Part shown: piece by piece, positions 10,959 to 22,300 of the stretch
Layout: the number at the start of each line of letters is the position of its first letter
Numbering within the stretch: position 1 is the stretch's first letter
From: Bursaphelenchus xylophilus
Taxonomy: Eukaryota > Nematoda > Chromadorea > Rhabditida > Aphelenchoididae
Direction: 5' to 3'
Assembly: GCA_904066235.2 (NCBI GenBank)
Contig: CAJFCV020000002.1
Location: 3,534,001 to 3,598,000, forward strand
DNA: 64,000 bases
The notes under the pieces: generated by a model
Told to the model about the DNA's origin: nothing
Database searches by the model: none
The model's input: only the letters and a program-made list of their open reading frames with translations
Position numbers and translations under genes: made by a program

Positions 10959-11635
10959 TTATATTGTACTTGATATCAAGGTGAAGATTTAGTATTTGTT
11001 CGTGTTTAGTTATGCTCTGAGTATGTCCAAGACAATCAGAATGCTGTACAGCAACAAATCTTATCATTTCTTAACGTTTTTGTAGTTTCAAATTTGATGT
11101 ATAAAGCAAATTTGAAAAAAATTGGTCATCAAACAAATTTTTGTCGATTTTGGAAAAACTAGACGTTAGTTAGTCGCAAATTTTTTTTGCAGATTGGTAG
11201 AGAGCCTGATAATCAAGGTTCGAATCAATTTTCACGTCATAATGACGTATTTTACATGTCATGATGACATATTAAATATGTCATCGTGACGGCTATATAT
11301 GTCATCGTGATGATAAAAATTAGTTACTTTGGGCATGTTGAGAGTTTTCGAGTTTAACATACTTATTTACAATACATAATTTATTCGAATATTCCACAAC
11401 AGCATGTTACAGTACCCCAAAAAAAGAAGATTACAATCCCCTTGACATTTCATCCAACTTTGTGAATTATATTTGTCTGTTACAACTGAAATTCTCATCC
11501 GTTGTCACGTTTTGAATATGGAAAATGTCGAAAATAAAATGCTGCAGTTGTTTGGAAAATACGAACGATTTTTTGTTACAGTAACCGGAAATGGTGAATT
11601 GGATTGTAGAAGAACTGGAAAAAAACTGTTGGAAG
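10959..11635. other. ash-2 downstream region
   Basis: This probably contains the ash-2 3' UTR. No clear AATAAA is placed just after the stop. The main structure is the cluster of TGTCAT palindromes at 11234-11312, listed separately. Confidence 0.4.
11234..11312. repeat. four clustered TGTCAT-NN-TGACA palindromes
   Basis: Successive sites are ACGTCATAATGACGT (11234-11248), ATGTCATGATGACAT (11256-11270), ATGTCATCGTGAC (11278-11290) and ATGTCATCGTGATGA (from 11299). Each is a palindrome or near palindrome, and starts are spaced 21-22 bp apart, about two helical turns. The ACGTCA/TGACGT ends resemble bZIP/CRE half sites. Function is not shown. Confidence 0.65.
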
Positions 11636-11770
11636 TGTTAGCCAAAGATTTTCTGGGAGATCTGCGATATTGAACGAGATTTTTTCGAGAGAGTATGGGA
11701 AAGGGGGAGACGACAGAGAAAAGAAATGTTTTTTGGCTGTAACTTTTGGAATTGCCGTCGAAAAAAAATG
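11636..11770 (+). repeat. family F arm fragment
   Basis: GGGAGATCTGCGATATTGAACGAGATTTTTTCGAGAGAGTATGGG, then TTTTTTGGCTGTAACTTTTG, follows the family F box order in diverged form. Confidence 0.55.
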
Positions 11771-12596
11771 GTTTTTTGTGTAAATGTTTTGAACCTCATC
11801 TCTAACAGAGTCTGAAAATTTCGAATCGAAAATAAAAAAAAAAAAATTTGGGATTTTTCATAATTTCGGGGAAAAAATCTCGGTGATTTTAGCTAATTTG
11901 ATGGCAGATTTTTTTAAATATGTGTTAGAAAATGTTATGATAAAGATTTGATCAAGTTTCATTGTAATTCAAATGATAAAAAATTTTTTTTTTTGAAAAA
12001 TCGAAAAAAATTCACCCAAAAATCGGTTTTTTTCTCAAACATTCTATACAATTCCCTCAAAAAATAAATTCCATAGGCGTTCCTGCTCCCAAAATTCTTC
12101 GATTTCCACTTTTTATTCGACATTCCGCCGCCTGACTCAGCGCGGCCGAAGGAGGAGCGGCCGAACAAAGGCTCCGAGAATAAAGTAGTAATATTCAGGT
12201 GTTTTCACGTATTCCCCCCTTTATGACTAATGTGATATGGAGCGCTTTGACCCACTTATTGCGCCCACCCTTTGAAACTTGTTTTTTTGAGGCGATCTTT
12301 TGTAGACGTCTCATTTTTTACGTCATGAAAAAATTCCTTTTGGCTTTTTTCTCTGCGATGTCTCATGGGTTTGTATGGTGTTTTTCGGCGATGGGAAAGT
12401 TTGGGGGTTCACGTCGAAACCTAATGGTTTCAACCTTGACGTTCAAGCAGGTGTTCTCACTTTTTGAACTGCGAAAAAGTGGGGGTTTCAAGGGCTACAG
12501 TAAATATTTTTTTTTTAAATTTGTTTTACTATCAAATTGCCTCATATTAAAAGTATTTTTCCCAAAAAATCAAAAAAAATTTTTTTTTTTATTTTG
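11771..12596. other. intergenic, no gene supported
   Basis: A GC-richer patch at 12105-12180 gives a short minus-strand frame beginning MFGRSSFGRAESGGG. It could be a stray exon, but no partner exons are visible. The rest is AT-rich. Confidence 0.35.
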
Positions 12597-13053
12597 GAGG
12601 TACCCAAGTGTAACTCTCAAATTTTCTTCAAATTTTACAAGTGCACTGTAAATAGGTCACATATCAATCCCAGAAAATTTTAGCTCACAATTTGCAGGGA
12701 GAGCCGATATATTCAACGAGCTTTTTTGCGAGAGAGCACGGGAAATGAGGAGAGTCAGTCAGACCAAAAAATATTTTTTGGCAGAAATGTTTTGAACTTT
12801 GCTCGGGAAAAATTGATTTTTTGTAGAAATACCGCACTTATTCTCGTGAGGTGCATTCAAAAAGTTTTTGGCCAAATTTTTTGTCTGGCCGACTCTCCTC
12901 GTTTCACGTGCTCTCTCGCAAAAAAGATGGTTGAATATCTCGGCTCTCCTTAAAAATCGTGAGCTAAGATTTTCAGGGATTGATATGTGGTCTATTTATA
13001 GTATACTTGTAAAATTTGAAGACTATTGGAGAGTTATACTTGTGGTACCTCGA
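12597..13053. repeat. family F foldback, complete
   Basis: It begins GAGGTACCCAAGTGTAACTC and ends GAGAGTTATACTTGTGGTACCTC. Both halves carry the GATATTCAACGAGC / GCGAGAGAGCACG / GAGGAGAGTC series in opposite orientation, so the element folds back on itself over most of its 457 bp. Confidence 0.85.
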
Positions 13054-13919
13054 AAATAAAAGAATTTTTTTTTGCTGATTTTTTTTGGAAAAATAATTTT
13101 AATATGAGGCAGTTTGATTATAAAACAGATTTTGAAATTGTAAAACAAATTTTTGACCACAAATTAAAAAAAAATAGAAGACAAGTTTGGGGTACCCTAT
13201 AAGACAAAAAATCTATATAATTTTTGAAGACCAAAACAAATTTTCACCCCTTTTTAAACTATAATATCAAATTTCACAAGAATTTATTTTAATCCTCACG
13301 CATAATGAAGCCTCGTTGAGCCGAAATGTTTGAATTATTACTATTTTTCAGTTGAATCCCGCCCCTTTTCGTAATTTTTTGTATAATTTACCCTTTCACC
13401 TTTGACCCTCTTCAAAGAAGTGTTATTTCGAAGGAACGTGCTCTTTCTGACATTATTCATCCAATTTACGAACGATTTTATATATAAAACTGGAAGTGAA
13501 CGTGTTATCAACAGTATAAGGGGGTTTTTTATGAACTTTGCGGATTTTTTGGCTGTACTTTGAAAACGACGCGATAAAATTTGACAAATTTAGTATCTAT
13601 TTGATCTACTTGCCTTGTTTGTAATTTCCAGACCCTTTTTTGACACCATGCCCTAAGGGGATTTTAGAAAATTGCAATTCTTTGGAAAAATCCGTCAAAA
13701 TTTTTTGTTTTTTATTTTTGCTCCCAAAACTTTTTGAGTCGATTTATAAAATTACGTTTATCCTAAAGTAGAATGTCTCTGCTGTCCAACAAGGTACTTT
13801 TGTTGAATTAGACCCATTATTTTCCGAGTTATAACCAAAAAAGTGAAGCTAACCCACGCGGCCCCGCCTTTTTATTTTCGCTCTTTCGTTTGGTGGGAAA
13901 AAAGAGCGGAGAGGGGTGT
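13054..13919. other. intergenic, no gene seen
   Basis: AT-rich with no repeat family or coding frame that I can support. It leads directly into the tRNA-Ser gene. Confidence 0.4.
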
Positions 13920-14001
13920 GCAGCTTTGTCCGAGTGGTTAAGGAGTCAGACTCGAAATCTGATGGGCTCTGCCCGCGCAGGTTCGAATCCTGCAGGCTGC
14001 G
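13920..14001 (+). tRNA. tRNA-Ser (anticodon CGA)
   Basis: This is an 82-nt class II tRNA with a 7-bp acceptor stem (GCAGCTT with AGGCTGC), discriminator G at 14001 and D-arm text GTCCGAGTGGTTAAGGAG. The anticodon stem is TCAGA/TCTGA with loop CTCGAAA, placing anticodon CGA at 13953-13955. It has a long variable arm and T loop GTTCGAATC. It reads UCG serine codons. There is no intron. The internal A and B boxes are intact, so it should be transcribed by RNA polymerase III. Confidence 0.96.
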
Positions 14002-14929
14002 AATTTCTTTTTTGAAATTTTTAGTGATCTTTTTTTGGAGAAAGAGTTGGCATGTTAAACTTAAAGAAGAATATGACTTACCCTCTGTATTTTGCAATCT
14101 TTTTGGGTCTAAAAATGCCAAAAAAAGTTGTCTAATTTCTCATTTCTCTCTAAAAAACCCAATTTTTAAACAAAATTTTTAAATTTAACCTCTTCAAAAC
14201 CCATGAAATCACCCATTTCACCTTCCCAAATGGCCTAAATTTTATGTCAATCACCTGTTTCCTTCCAAACCAAAAAAAATCAACTGCAATTACAATGGGT
14301 TTGCTTTTGGAGAAATGAGAACTTCCATCGAATTTTTTCTCGGAAAAAAGTTTTGTAAACATGAAAACAATCCAATTTTTCACTTGGAAAACATAGAACA
14401 TTGCTTTTATACAATCCAATTCATACCGTGAAATTGGTTTCAGATTTTCTTGTGATATTTTTTTGATTTTATTTTTTCATAAATAAAAAAAAAATTTTTT
14501 AATTTTTTTTTCATTTTCAAAAAAGTTTTTTTCGATTTAAAAATTTTTAAGTGACCTCTTAAAAAATCGAAAAAATGGAGTAGTCTTGAAAAGTTGGTTT
14601 GGAAAAAAAATTTATTACAAAGTTTAAAGGCGTTCATCGCCATTCATCGAACTGTTTTCTATTTGTTTTTTCGAATCAAAATTTCCGCTGGCATCTCGAT
14701 TCCCCATTGATCTCTTTGTTGACTTGCTTAGACGACGGTTTTGTGGTCTATAATCGGCTAATTTGCGAAGGATTGACGGAATTTTACTGTAAAATTTTTG
14801 CTGTGTTTTTGTGGAAAAGTGCGAGGAAGTTGTTGAATTTGTAAACATAGAGGCTGCAATTTATTTTTTTGAAGAAAAAATCTTATTTTTCAAAAAAAAA
14901 AATTTTTTTTTGAAAAATTTGAATATTGT
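14002..14929. other. intergenic, no gene seen
   Basis: The DNA downstream of the tRNA is T-rich at first and then low complexity. Several 60-90 codon frames overlap on both strands with no domain. Confidence 0.4.
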
Positions 14930-15100
14930 CAGAATTTCTTGAAATTTGCTATATTCGCTCTAAATATGCCACATATTAATCCCTAAAAATTTTAACTCAT
15001 TCTTTACAAGCGCAGCCGAGATATTCAACGAGCTTTTTTGCGAGAGAGCACGGAAAATGAGGAGAGTCGGTCAGACAAAAAAAATTCAGTGGTTGGTTTT
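14930..15100 (+). repeat. family F arm
   Basis: It contains GCCACATATTAATCCCTAAAA, GCAGCCGAGATATTCAACGAG, GCGAGAGAGCACGGAAAATGAGGAGAGTCGGTCAGAC in the usual order. The distal arm is absent. Confidence 0.7.
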
Positions 15101-15289
15101 TGGCCTGTTTAGAATGCGTATGGCAAATTTGGAGGTAATCGGTGCGGGATATCCTCGAAAAATTTGGATTTTTAGACAAAAAATGGGCTAAAGAAATTTC
15201 GAAAAATTTTGTTTTCGCTTTTTTCACTCCAAGGGTTGCATTGATCAACCTTATTTTTGGCAAATCCTAGAAATGCTCATAAAATCATG

Positions 15290-15393
15290 CTTGTCCGTTC
15301 ACAAAGTCGCTGAAGTAATTTTTTTCATTTTTTTTTTTATTTTTGCACCGTGCAAAAGCTATAGGCTTTTTTGGGCTGTCGCTCGCGGACTAG
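15290..15393. repeat. family C element, internally deleted
   Basis: TTGTCCGTTCACAAAGTCGCTGAAGTAATTTTTTTC on the left and GGGCTGTCGCTCGCGGACTAG on the right are family C ends. One P core (GCACCGTGC) remains in the middle. Confidence 0.6.
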
Positions 15394-15462
15394 TATGGTT
15401 TTATCAGCATTTTTTGATTTGTTGCGTCATCAAAAAACAGAATTTTTATTCTCACTCTGTCG

Positions 15463-15560
15463 GTTTTCCCGACAGACTGATATTTTTGGGATTTGAAGTC
15501 TGTCGGGAAAATAATGTGGATTTGTCGCGCCTGGGAATCGCCCATAATCGTTAATAGTCG
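15463..15560. repeat. family M termini, rearranged
   Basis: A right-type end (TTTTCCCGACAGACTGATATT) is followed within 25 bp by a left-type end (GTCTGTCGGGAAAATAATGTGG) and inner text TCGCGCCTGGGAATCGCCCATAATCG. This implies two adjacent partial copies. Confidence 0.7.
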
Positions 15561-16399
15561 ACGTTTTTCCACACCAATCAGTCTAATCAGCCCTTCGCCA
15601 CACAAAAAATATAAACTTTGATTCAAGTGGGCGGTCAAAAAAAAAAGACTGGCACGCAGGTATTTCCCAACAGTTTGATCGCCGCAAAAAACCCCCCAAT
15701 TAGGCCGGAAATTGTCCTTGAACGCCGAATACCCTCCGGGTATTCGCGGACACGGCTTTTTTTAAAGGTCAAATAAATTTTTTTTGGCGTGGCGCGACGG
15801 TCAAATTGGATAAAATTGGGCGGAAAATTTTTTTGTTTTGATAGGTAAATTTTGTTAATTTGAGGGGTCAGGGTTGATGAAAATTTCGGTGATTTAACTG
15901 TGAGTTTACGCAGTAGAAGACTTTGTATTTTTGATCAAAAAATTTTGAAAAAATTGAAAAAAAATTTAGGTACCTAAAAAAATTTTTTCTCTTTGATTTT
16001 GCCGGAACTTGACATAGTGTTAGAAAAGTATTCCCTAAGGCAATTCTGAAAGTTTCAGCGCGCAATTTGCAGAAATAATCGAGATTTTTCGCTCTAAACT
16101 TGGGAAAATTTCAATTTTTTTTGTTCGATTGTTTGCCTAAAAATTTGAGGAGTTTTTTACACTAGATATTTTGTATAATAAATTTTTACCTCAGCTCTAG
16201 AAGAACCAGAGATTTTCAGATCAAAATCCGAAAAAAATTTGAGATTTTTCCAAATTTCGACTTAAAAATTTTGATTATTGCTGTAAAACGTATGCTAAAA
16301 ATTGCAAATAAGTCTTAAAAAATGTTTTCCTTATTTTTTAGTTGTAAATTTAAAGGGAATCATCGAGATTTTTAGATCGAAAATTATTAGCATTTCTTT
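15561..16399. other. intergenic, decayed F right-arm text, no gene
   Basis: Between about 15990 and 16350 there are repeated weak copies of the F right-arm phrase (CGAGATTTTTCG, AGCTC..AGAA). No coding evidence. Confidence 0.4.
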
Positions 16400-16700
16400 G
16401 CACCGTGCGTTCTGAAAATTTTTCGCACAGTGCAAAAAGTTTTTAAAAAATCTCACTTTCGCACAGTGCAAAAATTTTTTGAAGAACTCTCTGCACTGTG
16501 CAAAAATTTAAAACAATCAAATTTTCGCACTGTGCAAAAAACAAATTCTTTCAAAAACTCAAAGTTTTGCACGGTGCAAAAAAATTTCCAAAAAAAAAAA
16601 CTGTCGCACAGTGCAAAGAAATTTTTTTCTTTCAAAAAATCTTTTTTTGCACTGTGCAACAAACATTTTTTCCAAAAAGTCTGATTTTTGCACAATGCAA
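16400..16700. repeat. family P palindrome cluster 1
   Basis: About ten GCACNGTGC cores (one decayed to GCACAATGC) are separated by roughly 20-30 bp of A/T-rich linker, often as TTTTGCAC-N-GTGCAAAA. The central base is T, A, G or C at different sites. Open frames through the cluster on both strands are a by-product of the motif. Confidence 0.9.
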
Positions 16701-17775
16701 CAAAATTCGCCAAAAGCTCAAATTTTCTCACCGTATTTTCTTTCCGTAGCTTGTAACTTCGACCACTGTAAACGGGTGGTCATAAAGTCTATTTATGGGT
16801 TTACGTTCATCCTTGATCCCCGAAGCGCACCCGAAAGTGCATTGGAGGTGTGATTGTGAAATGGATGCCATCACATGTAGCCGTTCTTTACGAGCGCAGG
16901 TTAAAAATCCTCCCGTCAAATTTTTTGTTGACGTCAATAAAAGTTGGGGGTAAATAGGAACAGCCTCCCACATAAAATAAGACCGTTCCTTTTGTGAAAT
17001 TGTCGCCGAAGACGGGGTGGTTTAATGACGTGGGGGTCAGCAACGAAAAGTTTTCGAAATCTGCTCTGATTGGCCTAGGATTGGGGCCATATGCTTTTAT
17101 GAGATTTTTATTTATTTAGGTCATCAAAAATCCAATTTTTTACTATCCGTTTGTCGGGAAAATAATGAGGACTCTTTTGCATCTTTTAAGTATTTTAAAA
17201 ATTAGCGAAGGCACGGAAATACGACCAATAACTCTTGGCAAAGAAAACTAACTTTAGTAATAGCTAAAATTGGAAAAAGCTTATGGTAACTCTTTGCCAA
17301 GTCTCCGCCGAGCCTTCGCCGAGCGTCCGCCGACCGTCCAACGGCTTGGCCAGGCCTTCCTACAACCCGCTCAAGAGCCAAAAAACAGCTTGGCGACACA
17401 ATTTTCAGACCTAGATTTGTCTCAAGTTTTACCCAAATCTGAGCGCTGCCCTTGGAGCACTTCCCTTTTCAACGACGTTGGGGTGGTCGATGAAAAGTTT
17501 GTTGACAATTTGTTGACTCAGTTTTGCAAGGCTAGAGGGTTTTAGCTGATTGTAATTGTAATTTTGTGTATTAGCAGAATGTTTTTTTAAATTTGCGTTT
17601 AAGGAACTGTACGCGACTTAAGCCTTTTTGTTTTTGTAAGAAAACGTCGTCGCAAATGAGTTATCGCAATCTCTTTGGGAGTAGCATTAACTTGTTTTGC
17701 ATTACTGTTTTGACCTCTCAATATGCTGAAGCTTGGTGCAAGTAAAAAATTAATTAAAATCGATGGCAACGCGCC
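16701..17775. other. intergenic, no gene supported
   Basis: It holds a stray family M end (TTTGTCGGGAAAATAATGAGG near 17150) and a stray F terminus (AATCTGAGCGCTGCCCTTGGAGCACTTCCC, 17428-17465). A 91-codon plus-strand frame at 17270 has no recognisable domain. Confidence 0.4.
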
Positions 17776-18210
17776 GTTTTATACGATGAAACCTGTGTGA
17801 AAAGTTTTTGGACATGTTTCATCGTATAAAATGTCACTTTTTGAGAATGGCTGTAGAGATCTTACAGTGGAAACACTGTCTTTGTAAAAAGCCGGTATAG
17901 CACTATTTTATACGATGAAACCTGTCTGAGAAGTTTTTGGGCATGTTTCATCGTATAAAATGCCACTTTCTGAGAATGGCTTTAGAAGTCTTGCAGTGGA
18001 AACTTTCTCTAGGCAGAAGGCCTGCAAAGCTCCATTTTATACGACGAAACCTGTCTGAAGGGTTTTTGGACACATTCCATCGTATAAAATGTCATTTTCC
18101 GAGAATTAATTTCAGCGGAAGCACTGTCTTTACAAAGGCCGGCAAAACTTTATTTCATACGATGAAGCCAGTCTGAAAAGTATTTGGACAATTTTCACCG
18201 TATAAAATGT
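17776..18210. repeat. tandem array of four family H hairpin units
   Basis: Hairpins start near 17776, 17905, 18032 and 18150. Each has arms TTTTATACGATGAAAC and GTTTCATCGTATAAAA around a short TGTCTGAAAAGTTTTTGGACA-like centre. The spacers are also related (CAGTGGAAACACTGTCTTT, AGCCGG), so the repeating unit is about 117-130 bp, not just the hairpin. Confidence 0.9.
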
Positions 18211-18624
18211 CACTATGGCTTTTCTGGGAAATTTAGAGTCAACATGCCAAACTTTACGAAAATCCAAACATTTTTTCAACTCCCACTTTTACCCGAGCGT
18301 TTCAAAAAAAATCTCGGAATCTCCCGTCCATTCGACCTTAGGCGATCCCACGTCAACGCAGAACGAAGAGGTGACAAAATCACCTTCACCTTCCTTTCGG
18401 GATATAAAGACGGCGTTTTTTTCTCGGATTCTTGACGTAAACCCCCCGGGGATGAGCGGTGATTCGGGATGGAGAAGGTCATTAGGTCAGGGGAAAAGTC
18501 GTACTTCGGCTGATTAGTCGGCAGTTAGACGGATATCCGTGTGATTCCAGAGGGTAGCCAACATTTGCTGTGGTGAAATTTTGAATTAGCTGTTTTGGGG
18601 CAAATTTTTATTTTTTTTTAAATT
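18211..18624. other. intergenic, no gene seen
   Basis: A GC-richer patch at 18300-18530 has overlapping frames on both strands with no recognisable domain. Confidence 0.35.
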
Positions 18625-19245
18625 CGCACCGTGCAGAAGAGTTTTTGGCATTTTGCACGGTGCGAAAATAGTCTCCATTTATTGCACAGTGCAGTGAAAA
18701 AAGTTTAACTCTGTACCATGCAGAGATGTTTAAAACTTGATGTTTTGATCGGAAATTGCATTTTTTTCCTTTTTTTGCATTTTGCGTTCCGAAAATTTTT
18801 CGCACCGTGCAAAATTTTTTCAGATGATCGAATTGCCGCACAGTGCAAAATTTTTTTGAAAAATCAAATTGTTGCACTGTGCAAATTTTTTTCAAACAAT
18901 CAAAATTCGCACGGTGCAAAAAAATTTTTGTTGAAAAAATCTCGTTTTTGCACAGTGCAAAAGACAAGTTATTTCAAAAACTCAAATTTTTGCACGGTGC
19001 CAAAAAAATTACTTCAAAAACTCAAAGTTTCGAACGGTGGAAAAATTTTTTTTTTTCAAAAAGTGTCAATTTTGTGCAAAAATAATTTCCATTTATTGCA
19101 CAGTGCAGCGGAAATTTTTTTTTTCAATTTTGCACTATGCAAACAAATTCAGAAGAATTTTTCGATTTGCACTGTGCGGACCCAAATAAATTTTCATGCA
19201 CTGTGCGGAAAAAATAAAAAGTTTTTTTGCACTGTGCGGAAAATA
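18625..19245. repeat. family P palindrome cluster 2, just upstream of the tyrosinase gene
   Basis: Roughly eighteen GCACNGTGC cores lie in AT-rich linker, the last at about 19225. The tyrosinase start codon is at 19341, so this cluster lies within the likely promoter or leader region. Confidence 0.9.
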
Positions 19246-19340
19246 CAATAAATTAAAAAAAATTTTTTCCGTATTCCGCGATGATAAAACCTTGATTTTG
19301 ATACAAAATAAAAACATATTAAAATTTTTCAGATTCCAAA

Positions 19341-22300
19341 ATGAGTCGGGTCCGTTTAAGGTCACAGCCAGGCCTACACCTCGCTTTGTTCGCCATTTTA
19401 ATTTGTCCGTTGGAATCTCAAAACTTTTTCGATTGCGCCACAGCTCCCGGCGAACGTGAGTTTCGAATTTTTTTCCCTCAAAAACCCCCAAAATTAGTTG
19501 CAAAGTTGAGGAATTCGCAAAATTGCGGCAATTGTTTATGCTGTTGACAAAAAAGGGAATAAATAAAATGTTTGTCAAGCATCGTTTGACGTGGTCGAGG
19601 GCTCTTAAGGTGCGCAAATGGCAGGTCAATTCGAGTCCAAAGTGATGGGGAAATTGGGCGACCAACAGCTGAGGGGGAGAAAAGTGTAAAAGCGAAACAT
19701 TCGTGACTTGTGCAACAGTTTGTTTGGATTTTTAGACAACACAATTTGATCAAAGAACGTTGAAGGGTCAATTAATACATTAGACCATATACCTTTCAAA
19801 AAAACCCTCTTTATAACCTCCACAGATTCGTCATATAACAAGCTAGTATTTTTCGGGATCGAAATTGACGTAATTTCTGCAAATTTCACACAATTTTGGA
19901 AAAATGCCGTTTTATACGATGAAACCTGGATGAAAAGTTTTTGGACACGTTTCATCGTATAAAATGTCACTGTGTCAAAAATTAAATTGAAATTGATGCC
20001 ATTTTTGAAATCTTCACATACTTTTGGAAAATCGCCATTTTATACGATGAAATCTATATGAAAACTTTTTGGACACGTTTCATTGTATAAAATGTCAGTT
20101 TCGAAGGATGTCTGTAATTTTTTTGTGATAGAAGTCCTTTTTCTGCTAAAAGTTGGCAAAGCCCCCTTTTTTATACGATGAAACCTGTTAGAAAAGTTTC
20201 GGACAATTTTTATCGTATAAGATGTCACTTTGGTTTTTTGGAGTTGTAGCAGTAGTATGGGCTATATAAGAAACTTTTGTATAACAAAACCTCTCTACAA
20301 TGAACAATTTCAAAGGTCGAAAGAGTCAATTTTAGGCCAATGAACCTTCGTACAACAAAGCCCTTCTAAAACGAACAAATTTTTAAATGCCTTGCAATTC
20401 ATTGTGCAGAAGATTGACCCTATGCACCTTAGCTAACATTAAAATCTAAAAAATCAAAAAAAAATTATTTTTTTCGACGAACGAAATAAAAATTCGACAT
20501 TCCAGCCTGGCGAACGATATGTCAGTCGTTGGTGAATTGGGACGTGAGCGCTCGACAAATCCAACAACAGCAAGCTCAACTCCAGCAGAATCGAGTTGTC
20601 GCGGCGCCCGCCGTCCCCGAGCAGCCGTGGCTGTCGCCGGCGGTGCCGCAACAAATGGCCACGCAGCCACAGAGCTGCATGGACTTGGACTGTCTTTGCG
20701 CTTTCATGCAGGTAAGCCAAAAATATCTCCTATGTAATGAGAGGGTTTTTGAAAATAAAAATTATGACTTTGTCGGGAAAATAATGAGCATTGTAGCATC
20801 AAAAATCGTCGCCGAGAAAATGAATCGTGTTGCGGAGAAAATCAACTTGATTTTCACTTGAGCGACGAGGATCGGCGCAGCGACATTGTGCTCATTATTT
20901 TCCCGACAGACTGATATTTTTGGAATTTGAAGCCTGTCGAAAAAATAATGTGACCTGGGACCGCCCATCATAATTATTAGCACCTTTCCGGCCATAAAAT
21001 CCGAAGAATTTCAGGGTCTCCGCGGTCCCAACAACCAATGTCAACTCCGCAGCGGCGGTGTGCTGCAGAAAGCGATTCGTCGCGAGATCCGCACCCTCTC
21101 CGACGCGGAGCGTCAACGGCTCTTCCAGATCATGCAGCAGCTCAAGAACAACGGCCAATACGACGCGATGAGTTCGGAGCATCGGGCGGTCGGCTCCTCC
21201 TCGGGCGCCCACTCCGGCCCCGGCTTCTTGCCCTGGCATCGCGAGTTCATGAAGCGGTTCGAGATCAGTCTGCGGCTGATTGATCCAAACCTGGCGTTGC
21301 CGTACTGGGACAGTGTGATGGATTCGTATTTGCCGAGGCCGGCGGATTCGATCATGTTTTCGAGTCTTTTCATGGGCGAGGCTGACGCCTTCGGCCAGGT
21401 GGTAACTGGCCCGTTCGCGGGATGGCGAACATTGGAGGGCAAGGCGTATATTCAACGGTAGGTTTGTTATGCGCAAAGAGCAAGTTGGAGATAAATTAGA
21501 CGGCTCCGAAAAAATTTGAATCTCTGTACAACCACTCGCAATGGACCTAAAAATTTGCTGGTTATAGGAGGATTTCGCTGTGTGGAAGCTCGTTTTGGCC
21601 TAAGCGAGACTCTCGAGGCCTCTGTAATCATTTATTAGGCTTTTTGAAAGTGGTATAATACCTTTGTATTAGAGCTTTTACTAGAGTTTGCGGTGAACCT
21701 ATGTACAGAAAAACCTCTCTTTAACAAACAATTTGGCAAAAAACGAGCTAATATTTTTTGGGACCACAGTCGACATCATTTATCGCATTTTCACGACACT
21801 TTGGAATAGCCCCATCTTATACGATGGAAGCTGTCTGAAAAATTTTTGGACATGTTTCATCGTATAAAACGTCACTTTTGGAGGATAACTGTAAAATTCT
21901 TGCGGTATAACCTCTCTCTGCAAAAGTCTGGCGTAGTCTCATTTTATACGATGAAACCTATCTGAAAAAGTTCTTGGGCATATTTTATCGTATAAAATGT
22001 CATTTTGATTTTTTTGTGAATGGTACCTATGGAAACTCAAATTTTTCGTAACAAAACCTTTCTGAAACGGACAATTTTAGAGGTCGAAAGAGTCAATTTT
22101 AGGCCAAACTGAACTTCCGTACAGCAAAACCCCTTTATAACAAACAAATTTTTCGGTCGCCTGCGATTCGTTAGAAATGCCTTTGACTGTGTATACGGCC
22201 CCCCAGCATATCGTAAGCCTAAATTTTTCAGCGGTCTAGCGCGAGAAGGGCGTTTGTTCAACGAGAACGACCTGAACAACGTCTACCGACAGACCCAAAT

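Noticed and set aside
11959..12168. Minus-strand frame beginning MFGRSSFGRAESGGG as a gene
   Set aside because: The start looks coding-like but the frame runs into low-complexity DNA, and no upstream or downstream exons could be joined.
13916..14182. 88-codon frame across the tRNA-Ser gene
   Set aside because: It starts in the tRNA and has no other support.
16430..19251. Open frames rich in ALCK, CTVQ and HSAK in and around P clusters, on both strands (also at 39.1-39.7, 48.2-50.1, 52.2-57.9 kb)
   Set aside because: They are translations of the GCACNGTGC palindrome with AT linkers. Frames exist on both strands at once, and peptides repeat with the motif, so they are not protein genes.
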